50,092 nt of DNA from JAUPTX01 sp964652835 (GTDB taxonomy: Bacteria; Patescibacteriota; Minisyncoccia; Phycocordibacterales; CSBR16-119): the NCBI GenBank assembly GCA_964652835.1, contig CAZZCB010000004.1, forward strand, positions 1 through 50,092, read 5' to 3'. Under the pieces are notes generated by a model. The model was given only the letters and a program-made list of their open reading frames with translations. It was not told the DNA's origin and ran no database searches. Made by a program: the position numbers and the translations under genes. Shown piece by piece: positions 7,910 to 14,336 of this stretch (position 1 is the first letter of the stretch; each line of letters begins with the position of its first letter).

Positions 7910-8296
7910 ATGAAAAAGCTCATTATGGTTTTGATCGCAGCCTTCGGGTTTGCAGCCAGTGCGAACGCACAAGACCTGAGCGACCCTCGAAACATGTTGG
8001 ACCCTGGCACATCAGCCGAAGTGTCCGCTTGGCAAGAAGAGTGTCGACGTACCGACAACGTTGAACCCGGAACATGCTTGGTGACCGTTGGTTACCAGAG
8101 CGATTACTTTCCCGTTCTGTTCATTCAGGATGGTGAGATCCTCGAAAGGGTTGATTCGCCCGAAGCTGGAGCATCTGGCTTTGAAGCGGTTCAAGGAGTC
8201 AAGTACGAAAACCTGCCTGGCGGCGGAATGAAGTACGTCCTTGAGATACGTAACCCAAGAGGAGGTACGTTCATCGTGACAAAGATCGGAGCTTAG
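7910..8296 (+). CDS. Secreted protein, tandem paralogue A (128 aa)
   Basis: Unrecognised family. The signal peptide (MKKLIMVLIAAFGFAASANA, residues 1-20) is followed by a mature domain of about 105 residues with two cysteines (EECRRTD, GTCLVTV) likely to form a disulfide. It shares the motifs VTVGYQSDYFPV, FIQDG, VKY and EIRNPRG with the next gene, and the DNA is also visibly similar, so the two arose by tandem duplication. GC was counted at 34 of 60 over 7981-8040, far above neighbouring core genes. It has a consensus promoter and its own terminator, so it is probably well expressed. Confidence 0.8.
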   Translation: MKKLIMVLIAAFGFAASANAQDLSDPRNMLDPGTSAEVSAWQEECRRTDNVEPGTCLVTVGYQSDYFPVLFIQDGEILERVDSPEAGASGFEAVQGVKYENLPGGGMKYVLEIRNPRGGTFIVTKIGA

Positions 8297-8320
8297 GCCC
8301 TAGATCACAACAGACGATAA

Positions 8321-8348
8321 AAAGCCCTGCACACGCGGGGCTTTTCTT
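8321..8348 (+). terminator. Terminator of secreted unit 3
   Basis: Nine-pair stem AAGCCCTGC/GCGGGGCTT with one G-T pair, then TTTTC. Confidence 0.8.
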
Positions 8349-8353
8349 CTGCC

Positions 8354-8381
8354 TTGAAAAAAGACACAAGAAGTGCATAAT
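8354..8381 (+). promoter_or_regulatory. Promoter of secreted unit 4
   Basis: TTGAAA (8354-8359), 16-nt spacer, CATAAT (8376-8381). An in-frame ATG at 8380 overlaps the -10 box and is therefore not the start. Confidence 0.6.
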
Positions 8382-8421
8382 GGCAACAGAACCAAACGAA
8401 ACCAAACATACACACTCGCAC

Positions 8422-9219
8422 ATGAAAAAGCTCATTTTGATTTTGGCCGTAGCCTTCGGGTTTGCCGCGGGTGCGAACGCACAAGAGGTAAAAACTGTTC
8501 CGAGTCCAGGATTCGGTATCGTTGACCACGGAACTTCGGCTGACGTTACTTCTTGGGAAGAAGCATGTCAAATAACAGACGCGGTTGAGCGTGGTACCTG
8601 TACAGTAACGGTGGGTTACCAGAGCGACTATTTCCCCGTTCAATTTATTCAGGACGGGAAAGTTCTCAAGACGGTTGACTCCCTAAGTGGCTCTGTAATG
8701 GTTGAAGGGGTTAAGTACAAAATCCTACCACACGGTGTGATGAAGTACGTTATTGAAGTACGTAACCCTAGAGGGGCCACCTTCATGGTTAACAGGACTC
8801 TGCCGGCTTCCGAGGACGATACGATGTCTTATGAGTACGATGAAGAAGAGGTAATAATCCAAGACTATCGCACTCCCAAAAAAGTGGAGGTTGACTCAGT
8901 CGAAGTGTTGCCACCGAAGTTGCCAGACCCGGAATTTGATCTCATTTCAGTAGAGTACGCCCTCACAGACGACACTCTTGAAACGCCAGTTAGAGTCATA
9001 TCTCTCGGACAGGATGGCGGGCATTTCACACGAGATGTGAACCCTTTTCATACTGGCTTTCGGGTGAATATGGAAACAGGTCAAATGATGGTGGGCGCCC
9101 AAATAGAAGTCACTCCGAGTAGCATAATACCCGGAGAAACCACTTACAGGGTGAAGATCATCAAGGCCAATGGCAAAAGCATCAAGCGAAAGATCATTGT
9201 CCTGACAGATAAGCCGTGA
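8422..9219 (+). CDS. Secreted protein, tandem paralogue B with C-terminal extension (265 aa)
   Basis: Duplicate of the preceding gene with an added domain. Residues 1-21 form the signal peptide (AVAFGFAAGANAQ). Residues 22-125 align with paralogue A (TVGYQSDYFPVQFIQDGK, EVRNPRGATF) and keep both cysteines. An acidic linker (about 128-160) leads to a second region of about 100 residues with a repeated beta pattern, no cysteine and no recognised family. The start is set at 8422 because the longer frame begins in the promoter; the leader is CA-rich (ACACACTCGCAC). A terminator follows. The extension could attach the shared domain to a second ligand, which is only a guess. Confidence 0.78.
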   Translation: MKKLILILAVAFGFAAGANAQEVKTVPSPGFGIVDHGTSADVTSWEEACQITDAVERGTCTVTVGYQSDYFPVQFIQDGKVLKTVDSLSGSVMVEGVKYKILPHGVMKYVIEVRNPRGATFMVNRTLPASEDDTMSYEYDEEEVIIQDYRTPKKVEVDSVEVLPPKLPDPEFDLISVEYALTDDTLETPVRVISLGQDGGHFTRDVNPFHTGFRVNMETGQMMVGAQIEVTPSSIIPGETTYRVKIIKANGKSIKRKIIVLTDKP

Positions 9220-9251
9220 AGTGGATTGGTCCGAACTGACCTTAACGAAGA

Positions 9252-9280
9252 GGCCCCGGCGAATGCCGGGGCCCTTTTTA
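9252..9280 (+). terminator. Terminator of secreted unit 4
   Basis: Perfect 9-bp stem GGCCCCGGC/GCCGGGGCC (9252-9260, 9265-9273) followed by CTTTTTATTTTTT. Confidence 0.9.
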
Positions 9281-9284
9281 TTTT

Positions 9285-9884
9285 TTATCTTCTATTTTCA
9301 AAAGCTGAAAGAAATGTGTCTTTGTCGGAATACTCAAGTTCTGTTCCTGTCGAAAGTCCTCGTCCTAAGATAGAGATTTTTATCCCAAAACCTTCAAGCT
9401 TTTTTTGTAAATATTCTAATGTATTTTCTCCTTGTGGATTTACACTCAGCGCTAAAATAATTTCCCCTAAAATATCTTTTTTCTTTTCTATGATTTTAAG
9501 AAGCTCTGTTTCTCGGATATATTGTGTCGGCTCTTTTGAAAGAACGGGAATAGATCCACCTAATACAAAATATTTTCCACTATAAACTCCCATCCTCTCG
9601 ATGTTCTCTAGGTCTGAATCTTTCTCGACTATCATTATTTTTGAATCATCACGGTTTTCATCTCGGGCGATAGGTGAGAGAGTTTGCCCAATCTCTGAAT
9701 AGAAAAACTGAAAACTTTCTTCACATAGTCTGATATTTTTCTTTAAATTTAGAATCGCGCTCGATAGTTCGGAGGAGTATCCGGAATTTTTACGCAGTAA
9801 AAAATAGACAAATCTTTTTGCTTGTCTTTTTCCAACTCCAGGGAATTTTTCAAATAGCTCTGCGAGCTTTTCTATACTATTCAT
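9285..9884 (-). CDS. recR: Recombination protein RecR, zinc finger lost
   Basis: RecR acts with RecF/RecO to load RecA at single-strand gaps. The N-terminal helix-hairpin-helix (FEKFPGVGKRQAKRFVYFLL) and the Toprim domain (IMIVEKDSDLENIE, LGGSIPVLS, ILALSVNPQGENT, GRGLSTGTELEYSD) are clear, and 199 aa is the usual length. The central C4 zinc finger is degenerate: only one cysteine remains in LCEESFQFFYSEIGQTLSP, where the family normally has four. It ends within the AT-rich tail of the preceding unit and is followed upstream by a four-helix-bundle gene. Confidence 0.93.
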   Translation of the reverse strand: MNSIEKLAELFEKFPGVGKRQAKRFVYFLLRKNSGYSSELSSAILNLKKNIRLCEESFQFFYSEIGQTLSPIARDENRDDSKIMIVEKDSDLENIERMGVYSGKYFVLGGSIPVLSKEPTQYIRETELLKIIEKKKDILGEIILALSVNPQGENTLEYLQKKLEGFGIKISILGRGLSTGTELEYSDKDTFLSAFENRR

Positions 9885-9887
9885 AAT

Positions 9888-10274
9888 CTAGTTACTAGAA
9901 GTTGGTTTATAGTTTTTAGTCTTCTCGGACAGTCTTTTAATCAGGGTTGATATCATTTTACCTATTTCTTCTATTTCACCTAGCTCTTTATCAACTTTAA
10001 TTTTGTACAAGTTTCTTACTAAAATTAGTTGTGTTTCTAGTTCAAACAGGGAACCCCTAGATACTTTTAAAAACTGTATAAAATCTTTTTCTCCACTCCG
10101 GCTAGAACCCTCGGCAATATTGGATGGAACAGAAACACAAGATCGATTTATTTGGGATGTAAGATTAAAAATTTCATTTTTTGGTAGCGATTTAGTAATT
10201 ACATAAACCATCTCCACTAGAGCCATCGATCTTTGCCAAATTAATAAATTTTTATAGTTATTTATTTTTTCCAT
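9888..10274 (-). CDS. Four-helix-bundle protein (S23 / TIGR02436 family)
   Basis: Member of the 23S rRNA-associated (S23-like) four-helix-bundle family, whose cellular role is unsettled. Diagnostic features are LLIWQRSMALVEMVYVIT, the motif SVPSNIAEGSSR and a Glu-rich third helix (ELETQLILV). Here it is a free-standing 128-aa gene three bases upstream of recR in the same direction, not inside an rRNA intervening sequence. The region before its start holds short TATAAACT repeats (10276-10306) of no clear function. Confidence 0.85.
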   Translation of the reverse strand: MEKINNYKNLLIWQRSMALVEMVYVITKSLPKNEIFNLTSQINRSCVSVPSNIAEGSSRSGEKDFIQFLKVSRGSLFELETQLILVRNLYKIKVDKELGEIEEIGKMISTLIKRLSEKTKNYKPTSSN

Positions 10275-10310
10275 TTTTCTATAAACTATAAACTAATCAC
10301 TATAAACTAT

Positions 10311-11717
10311 TTAAAAATCGTTAAATGCGCTGTCTGCTCCGGACTGAGTCGCTGCTACGTAACCTTGCATGTGGTTTTCAATAGACATAAAAGTAGAGTT
10401 CTTTTCGTCGAAGTATAAATCTGCTTTTCCTAGTGGACCGTTTCTGTGCTTTTCGATTAGAACTTCTGTCATACCCGTACTTTCTGTGTCAGAACGAGTA
10501 TTTCCAGCGCGGTCTTCACGGTGAATAAACATAACCACGTCGGCATCTTGCTCGATAGATCCAGAGTCTCTAAGGTCAGAAAGTCTAGGTTTTCCTCCAC
10601 GAGATTCCACGGCACGAGAAAGCTGTGAAAGAGCGAGTACTGGCACGTCGAGCTCTCTCGCTAGACCTTTTAGTGACCGAGAAATTTCTGTAACTTGGTT
10701 AACCATAGAGTCGTGGTTTTTACTTGTCATCATAAGCTGAAGGTAGTCGACAACGATAAGGTCGAGTCCGTGTTCGCTTTTCATTTTGCGAGAAACAGAT
10801 TTCATTTTCATGATAGAGTTTCCGGCTTGGTCGTCGATAAAGATTTTTGCTTTGGAAAGTTCGTTTAGCGCGTCACGAAGAGCAGAGAAGTCTTGCTCGG
10901 CTGTGAGTTTTCCTGTTCGAAGTTTCCAAGCGTTAACTTTTGATTCTGCGGCGAGCATTCTTTGTGTTAGCTGGTTAGCGCTCATTTCAAGTGAGAAAAT
11001 AGCCACAGATTTTCCGTGTTGAGTTGCTGCATTTCTGGCGATATCTAGCGCTAGAGTTGTCTTACCGACAGATGGACGCGCGGCGAGGATGATAAGGTCT
11101 GATTTTTGAAGACCAGCCAAAAGGTTATCCAAGGCTGGGTAGCCTGTCGGCACTCCACGCATCCCACCTTTGTTTTCTTGAAGTTTTTCTATTTCTTCCC
11201 AAGTCTCGTGAAGGGACTGTTTGATACTTACGAATTTTTTGTCACCTCCGCCAGCATTTGTTACAGCAAAAACCTTCTTCTCAACAACGTCCAAAATATC
11301 TTCTACAGCGTCGCTTGATTCTGCGAAAGCTGTTTCCGCCATAAATTCACCAGCTTCGATGAGTTTGCGTAAGACGTTTTTTTTGAAAACTATTTGTGCG
11401 TAGTGTTTTACGTTTGTGGAAGCGGGAACAGAGCTGGTAAGTTCTGCGATGTATGATCTTCCACCTACAGCCTCAAGTTGGTTTTTCTCTTTTAATTTTG
11501 TTGAAACTGAAAGTAAATCGATAGGTTCGTTTTTGTTGTATAGGTCGAGCATTGCTTTGTAAATCATTCTATGTTTTTCGGCATAAAAAGAATCGGCAAA
11601 AACTGTGTCGATGATTTCGTTTAGTGCGTCTGGGCGAAGCATGATAGAACCAAGAACCGCTTTTTCTGATTCTAAGCTGTGTGGTGGTATTCGCATGTTT
11701 TTAGGGTTTGTGGTCAT
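10311..11717 (-). CDS. dnaB: Replicative DNA helicase DnaB
   Basis: Hexameric 5'-3' helicase of the replication fork. The N-terminal primase-interacting domain (PPHSLESEKAVLGSIML) is followed by a linker and a RecA-like helicase domain with Walker A (ARPSVGKTT), Walker B (DLIVVDYLQLM), LSQLSRAVE and the DSGSIEQDADVVMFIHR motif. The 468-aa length is normal and no intein was seen. The -10 box TAAAAT, with an extended TGC, lies at 11725-11730, 7 nt before ATG, so the transcript is likely leaderless. Confidence 0.98.
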   Translation of the reverse strand: MTTNPKNMRIPPHSLESEKAVLGSIMLRPDALNEIIDTVFADSFYAEKHRMIYKAMLDLYNKNEPIDLLSVSTKLKEKNQLEAVGGRSYIAELTSSVPASTNVKHYAQIVFKKNVLRKLIEAGEFMAETAFAESSDAVEDILDVVEKKVFAVTNAGGGDKKFVSIKQSLHETWEEIEKLQENKGGMRGVPTGYPALDNLLAGLQKSDLIILAARPSVGKTTLALDIARNAATQHGKSVAIFSLEMSANQLTQRMLAAESKVNAWKLRTGKLTAEQDFSALRDALNELSKAKIFIDDQAGNSIMKMKSVSRKMKSEHGLDLIVVDYLQLMMTSKNHDSMVNQVTEISRSLKGLARELDVPVLALSQLSRAVESRGGKPRLSDLRDSGSIEQDADVVMFIHREDRAGNTRSDTESTGMTEVLIEKHRNGPLGKADLYFDEKNSTFMSIENHMQGYVAATQSGADSAFNDF

Positions 11718-11724
11718 TGAGGCA

Positions 11725-11730
11725 ATTTTA
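11725..11730 (-). promoter_or_regulatory. -10 box of dnaB, leaderless start
   Basis: Minus-strand TGC-TAAAAT ending 7 nt before the dnaB ATG. Confidence 0.5.
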
Positions 11731-11831
11731 GCACAAAGCCGAGAAATGGGCTTTTTAGGTTTTTTGTGTGGATTAAGTGGAAAAGTTTATATGTTGCTTC
11801 TTTGTGTAATCATACTCGGTTAGGAATATCT

Positions 11832-11859
11832 TTGACTGCTATATATTTAGTTGTATAAT
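11832..11859 (+). promoter_or_regulatory. Promoter of the 11904-12158 gene
   Basis: TTGACT (11832-11837), 16-nt spacer, perfect TATAAT (11854-11859). Confidence 0.72.
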
Positions 11860-11903
11860 TTAATTTAAGTTGATCTTTGTTTAACCTTTAACCACCCGCC
11901 ACC

Positions 11904-12158
11904 ATGAGTAAGGAAAGCAACTTCAGGGATCTACGTGTGCATGCCGAGGTCTTGGGACTATTCAAGGATACAGAGCATCGTAGCCATGATATCCTGGATC
12001 AATATAGATCTAGGCTGACCAAGGTGGTTCCTACTACCGGCGGAGAAAACAATTCTCCAACTCCCGTGGGAGAATACCGACTTGTGGGCACCATTCTCGG
12101 TTGCCCAAAAGGTGAGGGCTTTGGCATTGTTTCCTCCCCGCGTCGTCTTCGCAAGTGA
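11904..12158 (+). CDS. Small cytoplasmic protein of unknown function, cassette (84 aa)
   Basis: Unrecognised. There is no signal peptide or membrane segment. The first half is charged and helical (SNFRDLRVHAEVLGLFKD), and the second half contains a Gly/Pro-rich stretch and ends in a basic tail (SPRRLRK). It is GC-richer than the flanking dnaB and trpS. The leader ends ACCACCCGCCACC just before ATG, with no Shine-Dalgarno. It has its own promoter and a perfect hairpin terminator. A 84-aa ORF exists on the opposite strand but lacks a promoter. Confidence 0.65.
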   Translation: MSKESNFRDLRVHAEVLGLFKDTEHRSHDILDQYRSRLTKVVPTTGGENNSPTPVGEYRLVGTILGCPKGEGFGIVSSPRRLRK

Positions 12159-12173
12159 AACAGCCTGCGAACG

Positions 12174-12208
12174 AAAGCCGAATTCCTAATCTGGGATTCG
12201 GCTTTTGT
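12174..12208 (+). terminator. Terminator of the 11904-12158 gene
   Basis: Perfect 10-bp stem AAAGCCGAAT/ATTCGGCTTT (12174-12183, 12196-12205), followed by TGTCTTG, which forms the next -35 box. Confidence 0.82.
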
Positions 12209-12209
12209 C

Positions 12210-12238
12210 TTGACATTTTTATCGAAATAGTTTAAAAA
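12210..12238 (+). promoter_or_regulatory. Promoter of the decayed unit
   Basis: TTGACA (12210-12215), 17-nt spacer, TAAAAA (12233-12238). Confidence 0.55.
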
Positions 12239-12258
12239 GTAAATCCAAAACAAAACGG

Positions 12259-12396
12259 ATGAAGCAGATCAGACCACCGTAATGTTATTTCACAGGAGTC
12301 ATATTCAAAATCTGGGCAGGGAATGAAGTTTTCGGAACACGGCATTTCTTGTAAGACATAGGAGAGGTCATCCTCAGACGACGATGTGATTTCTGA
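12259..12396 (+). pseudogene. Possible decayed cassette gene
   Basis: Between a promoter and a strong terminator lies an A/C-rich leader like those of the intact cassettes, then ATGAAGCAG. The frame is interrupted by TAA at 12280 and 12352 and ends at TGA 12394-12396. Read through the stops, it gives about 45 residues including GVIFKIWAGNEVFGTRHFL. This looks like a small gene with premature stops. The alternative is a noncoding RNA of about 180 nt running from about 12245 to 12425. Sequence alone does not decide between them. Confidence 0.35.
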
Positions 12397-12397
12397 A

Positions 12398-12431
12398 AAG
12401 GAGCCCCTACAGGGCTCCTTTATTGTTTTTG
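12398..12431 (+). terminator. Terminator of the decayed unit
   Basis: Perfect 9-bp stem AAGGAGCCC/GGGCTCCTT (12398-12406, 12412-12420) followed by TATTGTTTTT. Confidence 0.88.
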
Positions 12432-12437
12432 GGGTGC

Positions 12438-12465
12438 TTGACAAATATTTTGGTTGTGCTATAAT
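12438..12465 (+). promoter_or_regulatory. Near-consensus promoter of an RNA unit
   Basis: TTGACA (12438-12443), 16-nt spacer, TGC-TATAAT (12460-12465): consensus -35, consensus -10 and extended -10. This is among the strongest promoters in the window. Confidence 0.85.
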
Positions 12466-12471
12466 ATACCA

Positions 12472-12661
12472 CAGAAAGCTGGTCACCCCCGCGCAACAAG
12501 AGTTGTGCCACTTAATGGACAAGCTCGACCAGTGGTTACTAGAGTTAGATTAACCGTGTACTTTAACCAACTATCGCATTTCAGAGAATCCCAGTTCTCT
12601 GCGGGCTTGCAACCCATTGAAGACCCATCGCCAATACAGCGGTGGGTTCTTTCGTTTTTTA
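12472..12661 (+). ncRNA. Candidate structured small RNA, about 185 nt
   Basis: The unit has a near-consensus promoter and an intrinsic terminator but no plausible ORF; the longest start is a 12-codon frame at 12515. Hairpins by eye: 12479-12484 with 12527-12532 enclosing GCGCAAC/GTTGTGC (12491-12497, 12502-12508), GGTTA/TAACC (12534-12538, 12551-12555, with an alternative partner at 12564-12568), CAGAGAA/TTCTCTG (12582-12588, 12595-12601), then the terminator stem. It matches no tRNA, tmRNA, SRP or RNase P signature that I know. trpS downstream has its own -10 box, so an attenuator role is less likely than an independent RNA. Confidence 0.5.
12623..12661 (+). terminator. Terminator of the small RNA unit
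   Basis: ACCCATCGC (12623-12631) pairs with GCGGTGGGT (12639-12647, one G-T pair), then TCTTTCGTTTTTT. Confidence 0.85.
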
Positions 12662-12673
12662 GAGACTATTTGA

Positions 12674-12679
12674 TAGAAT
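12674..12679 (+). promoter_or_regulatory. -10 box of trpS, leaderless start
   Basis: TAGAAT ends 6 nt before the ATG at 12686. A second in-frame ATG at 12680 abuts the box and is unlikely to be transcribed. Confidence 0.5.
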
Positions 12680-12685
12680 ATGAGC

Positions 12686-13663
12686 ATGTCAAAACAAATT
12701 TTAGTTTCAGGCGCACAGCCAACAGGGGATTTACATATTGGAAATTATTTTGGAGCGATGAAGCAATTCGTTGATCTGAGCAATAGCGGGGAATATGACG
12801 TTAGAATATTTTTAGCTGATTATCATGCTCTAACTACGGTCTCTGATGCCAACCTCCTACGGAAACTCTCTTTTGATTTAATCTGCGCCTATCTTGCGAT
12901 GGGTCTTGATCCTAAAAAAGTTATTTTATACAGACAATCAACACTACCGGAACACACAGAGCTTGCGTGGATCTTCAATACTCTAGTTACAATTCCGTGG
13001 CTTTCTCGCGCTCACGCCTACAAAGATAAAGAAGCTAAAGGAAAAGAAGTGAATGTAGGTCTTTTTGATTACCCAGTACTGATGGCGGCGGATATTTTGA
13101 TGTATGACGCGGACGTCGTGCCAGTAGGCCAAGACCAGATCCAGCACATCGAGATGGCGCGTGAGATTGCTCGAAAGTTTAATCAGACTTTCGGTGAATC
13201 TTTCAAAGAGCCGAAAGAGATAGTAAAAGAAGAAGTCGCTACTATTCCTGGAATTGATGGACAAAAGATGAGTAAGAGTTATAAAAATGTTATCCCTCTT
13301 TTTGGAAGTGAGGATGAAATCAAAAAAGCTGTAATGGGAATAGTTACAGATTCTAAAAACCCAGAAGATCCTAAAAACCCAGAGGAAGTTATCGTTTATC
13401 AAATTTATAAACTTTTTGCGAGCGAGTCAGAGCTGACCACAATGGAAAAAGGTTTAAGAGAAGGTGGAATGGGTTATGGAGAAGCAAAAAAGATTTTGCT
13501 TGAAAAAGTTTTAGCTTATTTTGCGCCGATGAAAGAAAAGTATGACGAGCTTCAGAAAAATCCGAAAGAAGTTTACGCAGTACTCGAAGAAGGGGAGAAA
13601 AAGGCAAGGCAAATCGCTGAGAAGAAAATGCTTGAGGTTAAAAAATTAGTAGGTTTAATATAA
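12686..13663 (+). CDS. trpS: Tryptophan--tRNA ligase
   Basis: Class I synthetase charging tRNA-Trp. The N-terminus SGAQPTGDLHIGNYFGAM has the HIGH-like HIGN motif, followed by DYHALTTV, the PVGQDQIQHIEMAREIA segment and a KMSKS loop (GQKMSKSYKN). The length of about 325 aa is normal for bacterial TrpRS. Start 12686 is chosen over 12680 because of the -10 box position. DUF305 follows after 4 nt and is probably cotranscribed. Confidence 0.97.
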   Translation: MSKQILVSGAQPTGDLHIGNYFGAMKQFVDLSNSGEYDVRIFLADYHALTTVSDANLLRKLSFDLICAYLAMGLDPKKVILYRQSTLPEHTELAWIFNTLVTIPWLSRAHAYKDKEAKGKEVNVGLFDYPVLMAADILMYDADVVPVGQDQIQHIEMAREIARKFNQTFGESFKEPKEIVKEEVATIPGIDGQKMSKSYKNVIPLFGSEDEIKKAVMGIVTDSKNPEDPKNPEEVIVYQIYKLFASESELTTMEKGLREGGMGYGEAKKILLEKVLAYFAPMKEKYDELQKNPKEVYAVLEEGEKKARQIAEKKMLEVKKLVGLI

Positions 13664-13667
13664 AAAT

Positions 13668-14279
13668 ATGGAAAATAAATATACAACACTTATTGCAGTG
13701 CTAGGTCTTGTATTGATAGCCTTGTTTTTCGTTTTTAGAAAAGACGACGTGAAAGAGACGACCACTCACTCTCCTGGTATGCATATGATGAGCGACGGAA
13801 GCTATATGTTAAACGAGGGTATGGAGGATATGCACGAATCTATGAATGTTTCCACAGACGAAGACTTTCTAAAGGGTATGATTCCTCACCATCAGGAAGC
13901 CGTCGATACAGCGAGAGAGGTTTTGGCTCGCGGTGGAAGTTTTGATGAAATAAAAGTTTTGGCTGAAAATATCGTAACTTCTCAAAATATTGAAATTGAA
14001 AAAATGAAAACTTGGCATATGGAGTGGCTGGGAGTAGAGTATTCACCAGACGCTAGCTATAAGCCGATGATGAGAGATCTATCAAGCCTTTCTGGTAAAG
14101 ATCTGGACAAAGTTTTCCTAGAAGATATGGTTATGCACCACATGGGAGCAGTGATGATGGCTCAGCAAGCAAAAAGCTTTACAGAAAGAGAAGAGATCAG
14201 GGTTTTAAGTGATGAAATAATCAAAGCTCAAAATACTGAAATATCTTTAATGAAAGAGTGGCTAGAAAATAAGTTTTAG
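13668..14279 (+). CDS. DUF305 family membrane-anchored protein (203 aa)
   Basis: The DUF305 family is related to CopM-like copper-binding proteins of the periplasm or cell surface. One N-terminal membrane anchor (about residues 6-23) precedes a His/Met-rich linker (HSPGMHMMSDGSYML) and two four-helix-bundle repeats, each with the family's His pair (MIPHHQEAVDTA and DMVMHHMGAVMMA). The His and Met residues suggest metal binding, copper being the best guess from the family. It starts four bases after trpS. A very strong terminator follows. Confidence 0.88.
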   Translation: MENKYTTLIAVLGLVLIALFFVFRKDDVKETTTHSPGMHMMSDGSYMLNEGMEDMHESMNVSTDEDFLKGMIPHHQEAVDTAREVLARGGSFDEIKVLAENIVTSQNIEIEKMKTWHMEWLGVEYSPDASYKPMMRDLSSLSGKDLDKVFLEDMVMHHMGAVMMAQQAKSFTEREEIRVLSDEIIKAQNTEISLMKEWLENKF

Positions 14280-14286
14280 CTAGGGG

Positions 14287-14330
14287 AATTTTAAAGGGCG
14301 CGCCGTAAGGCGCGCCCTTTAAAATTTATT
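14287..14330. terminator. Bidirectional terminator, DUF305 / YceI
   Basis: Perfect 18-bp stem (14287-14304 with 14309-14326) around a GTAA loop, rich in GGCGCGCC, ending in AAAATTTATTTTT. Confidence 0.93.
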
Positions 14331-14336
14331 TTTAGA

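Noticed and set aside
9888..10274. The S23-like gene as a marker of an rRNA intervening sequence.
   Set aside because: No rRNA sequence surrounds it; it is a free-standing gene next to recR.
12472..12685. T-box or leader-peptide attenuator for trpS.
   Set aside because: The conserved T-box sequence is absent, the only mini-ORF has one Trp codon and no ribosome site, and trpS has its own -10 box after the terminator. Kept only as a remote alternative.
12454..12774. 106-residue frame across the small RNA and the trpS start.
   Set aside because: It starts inside the promoter spacer and runs through a terminator hairpin.
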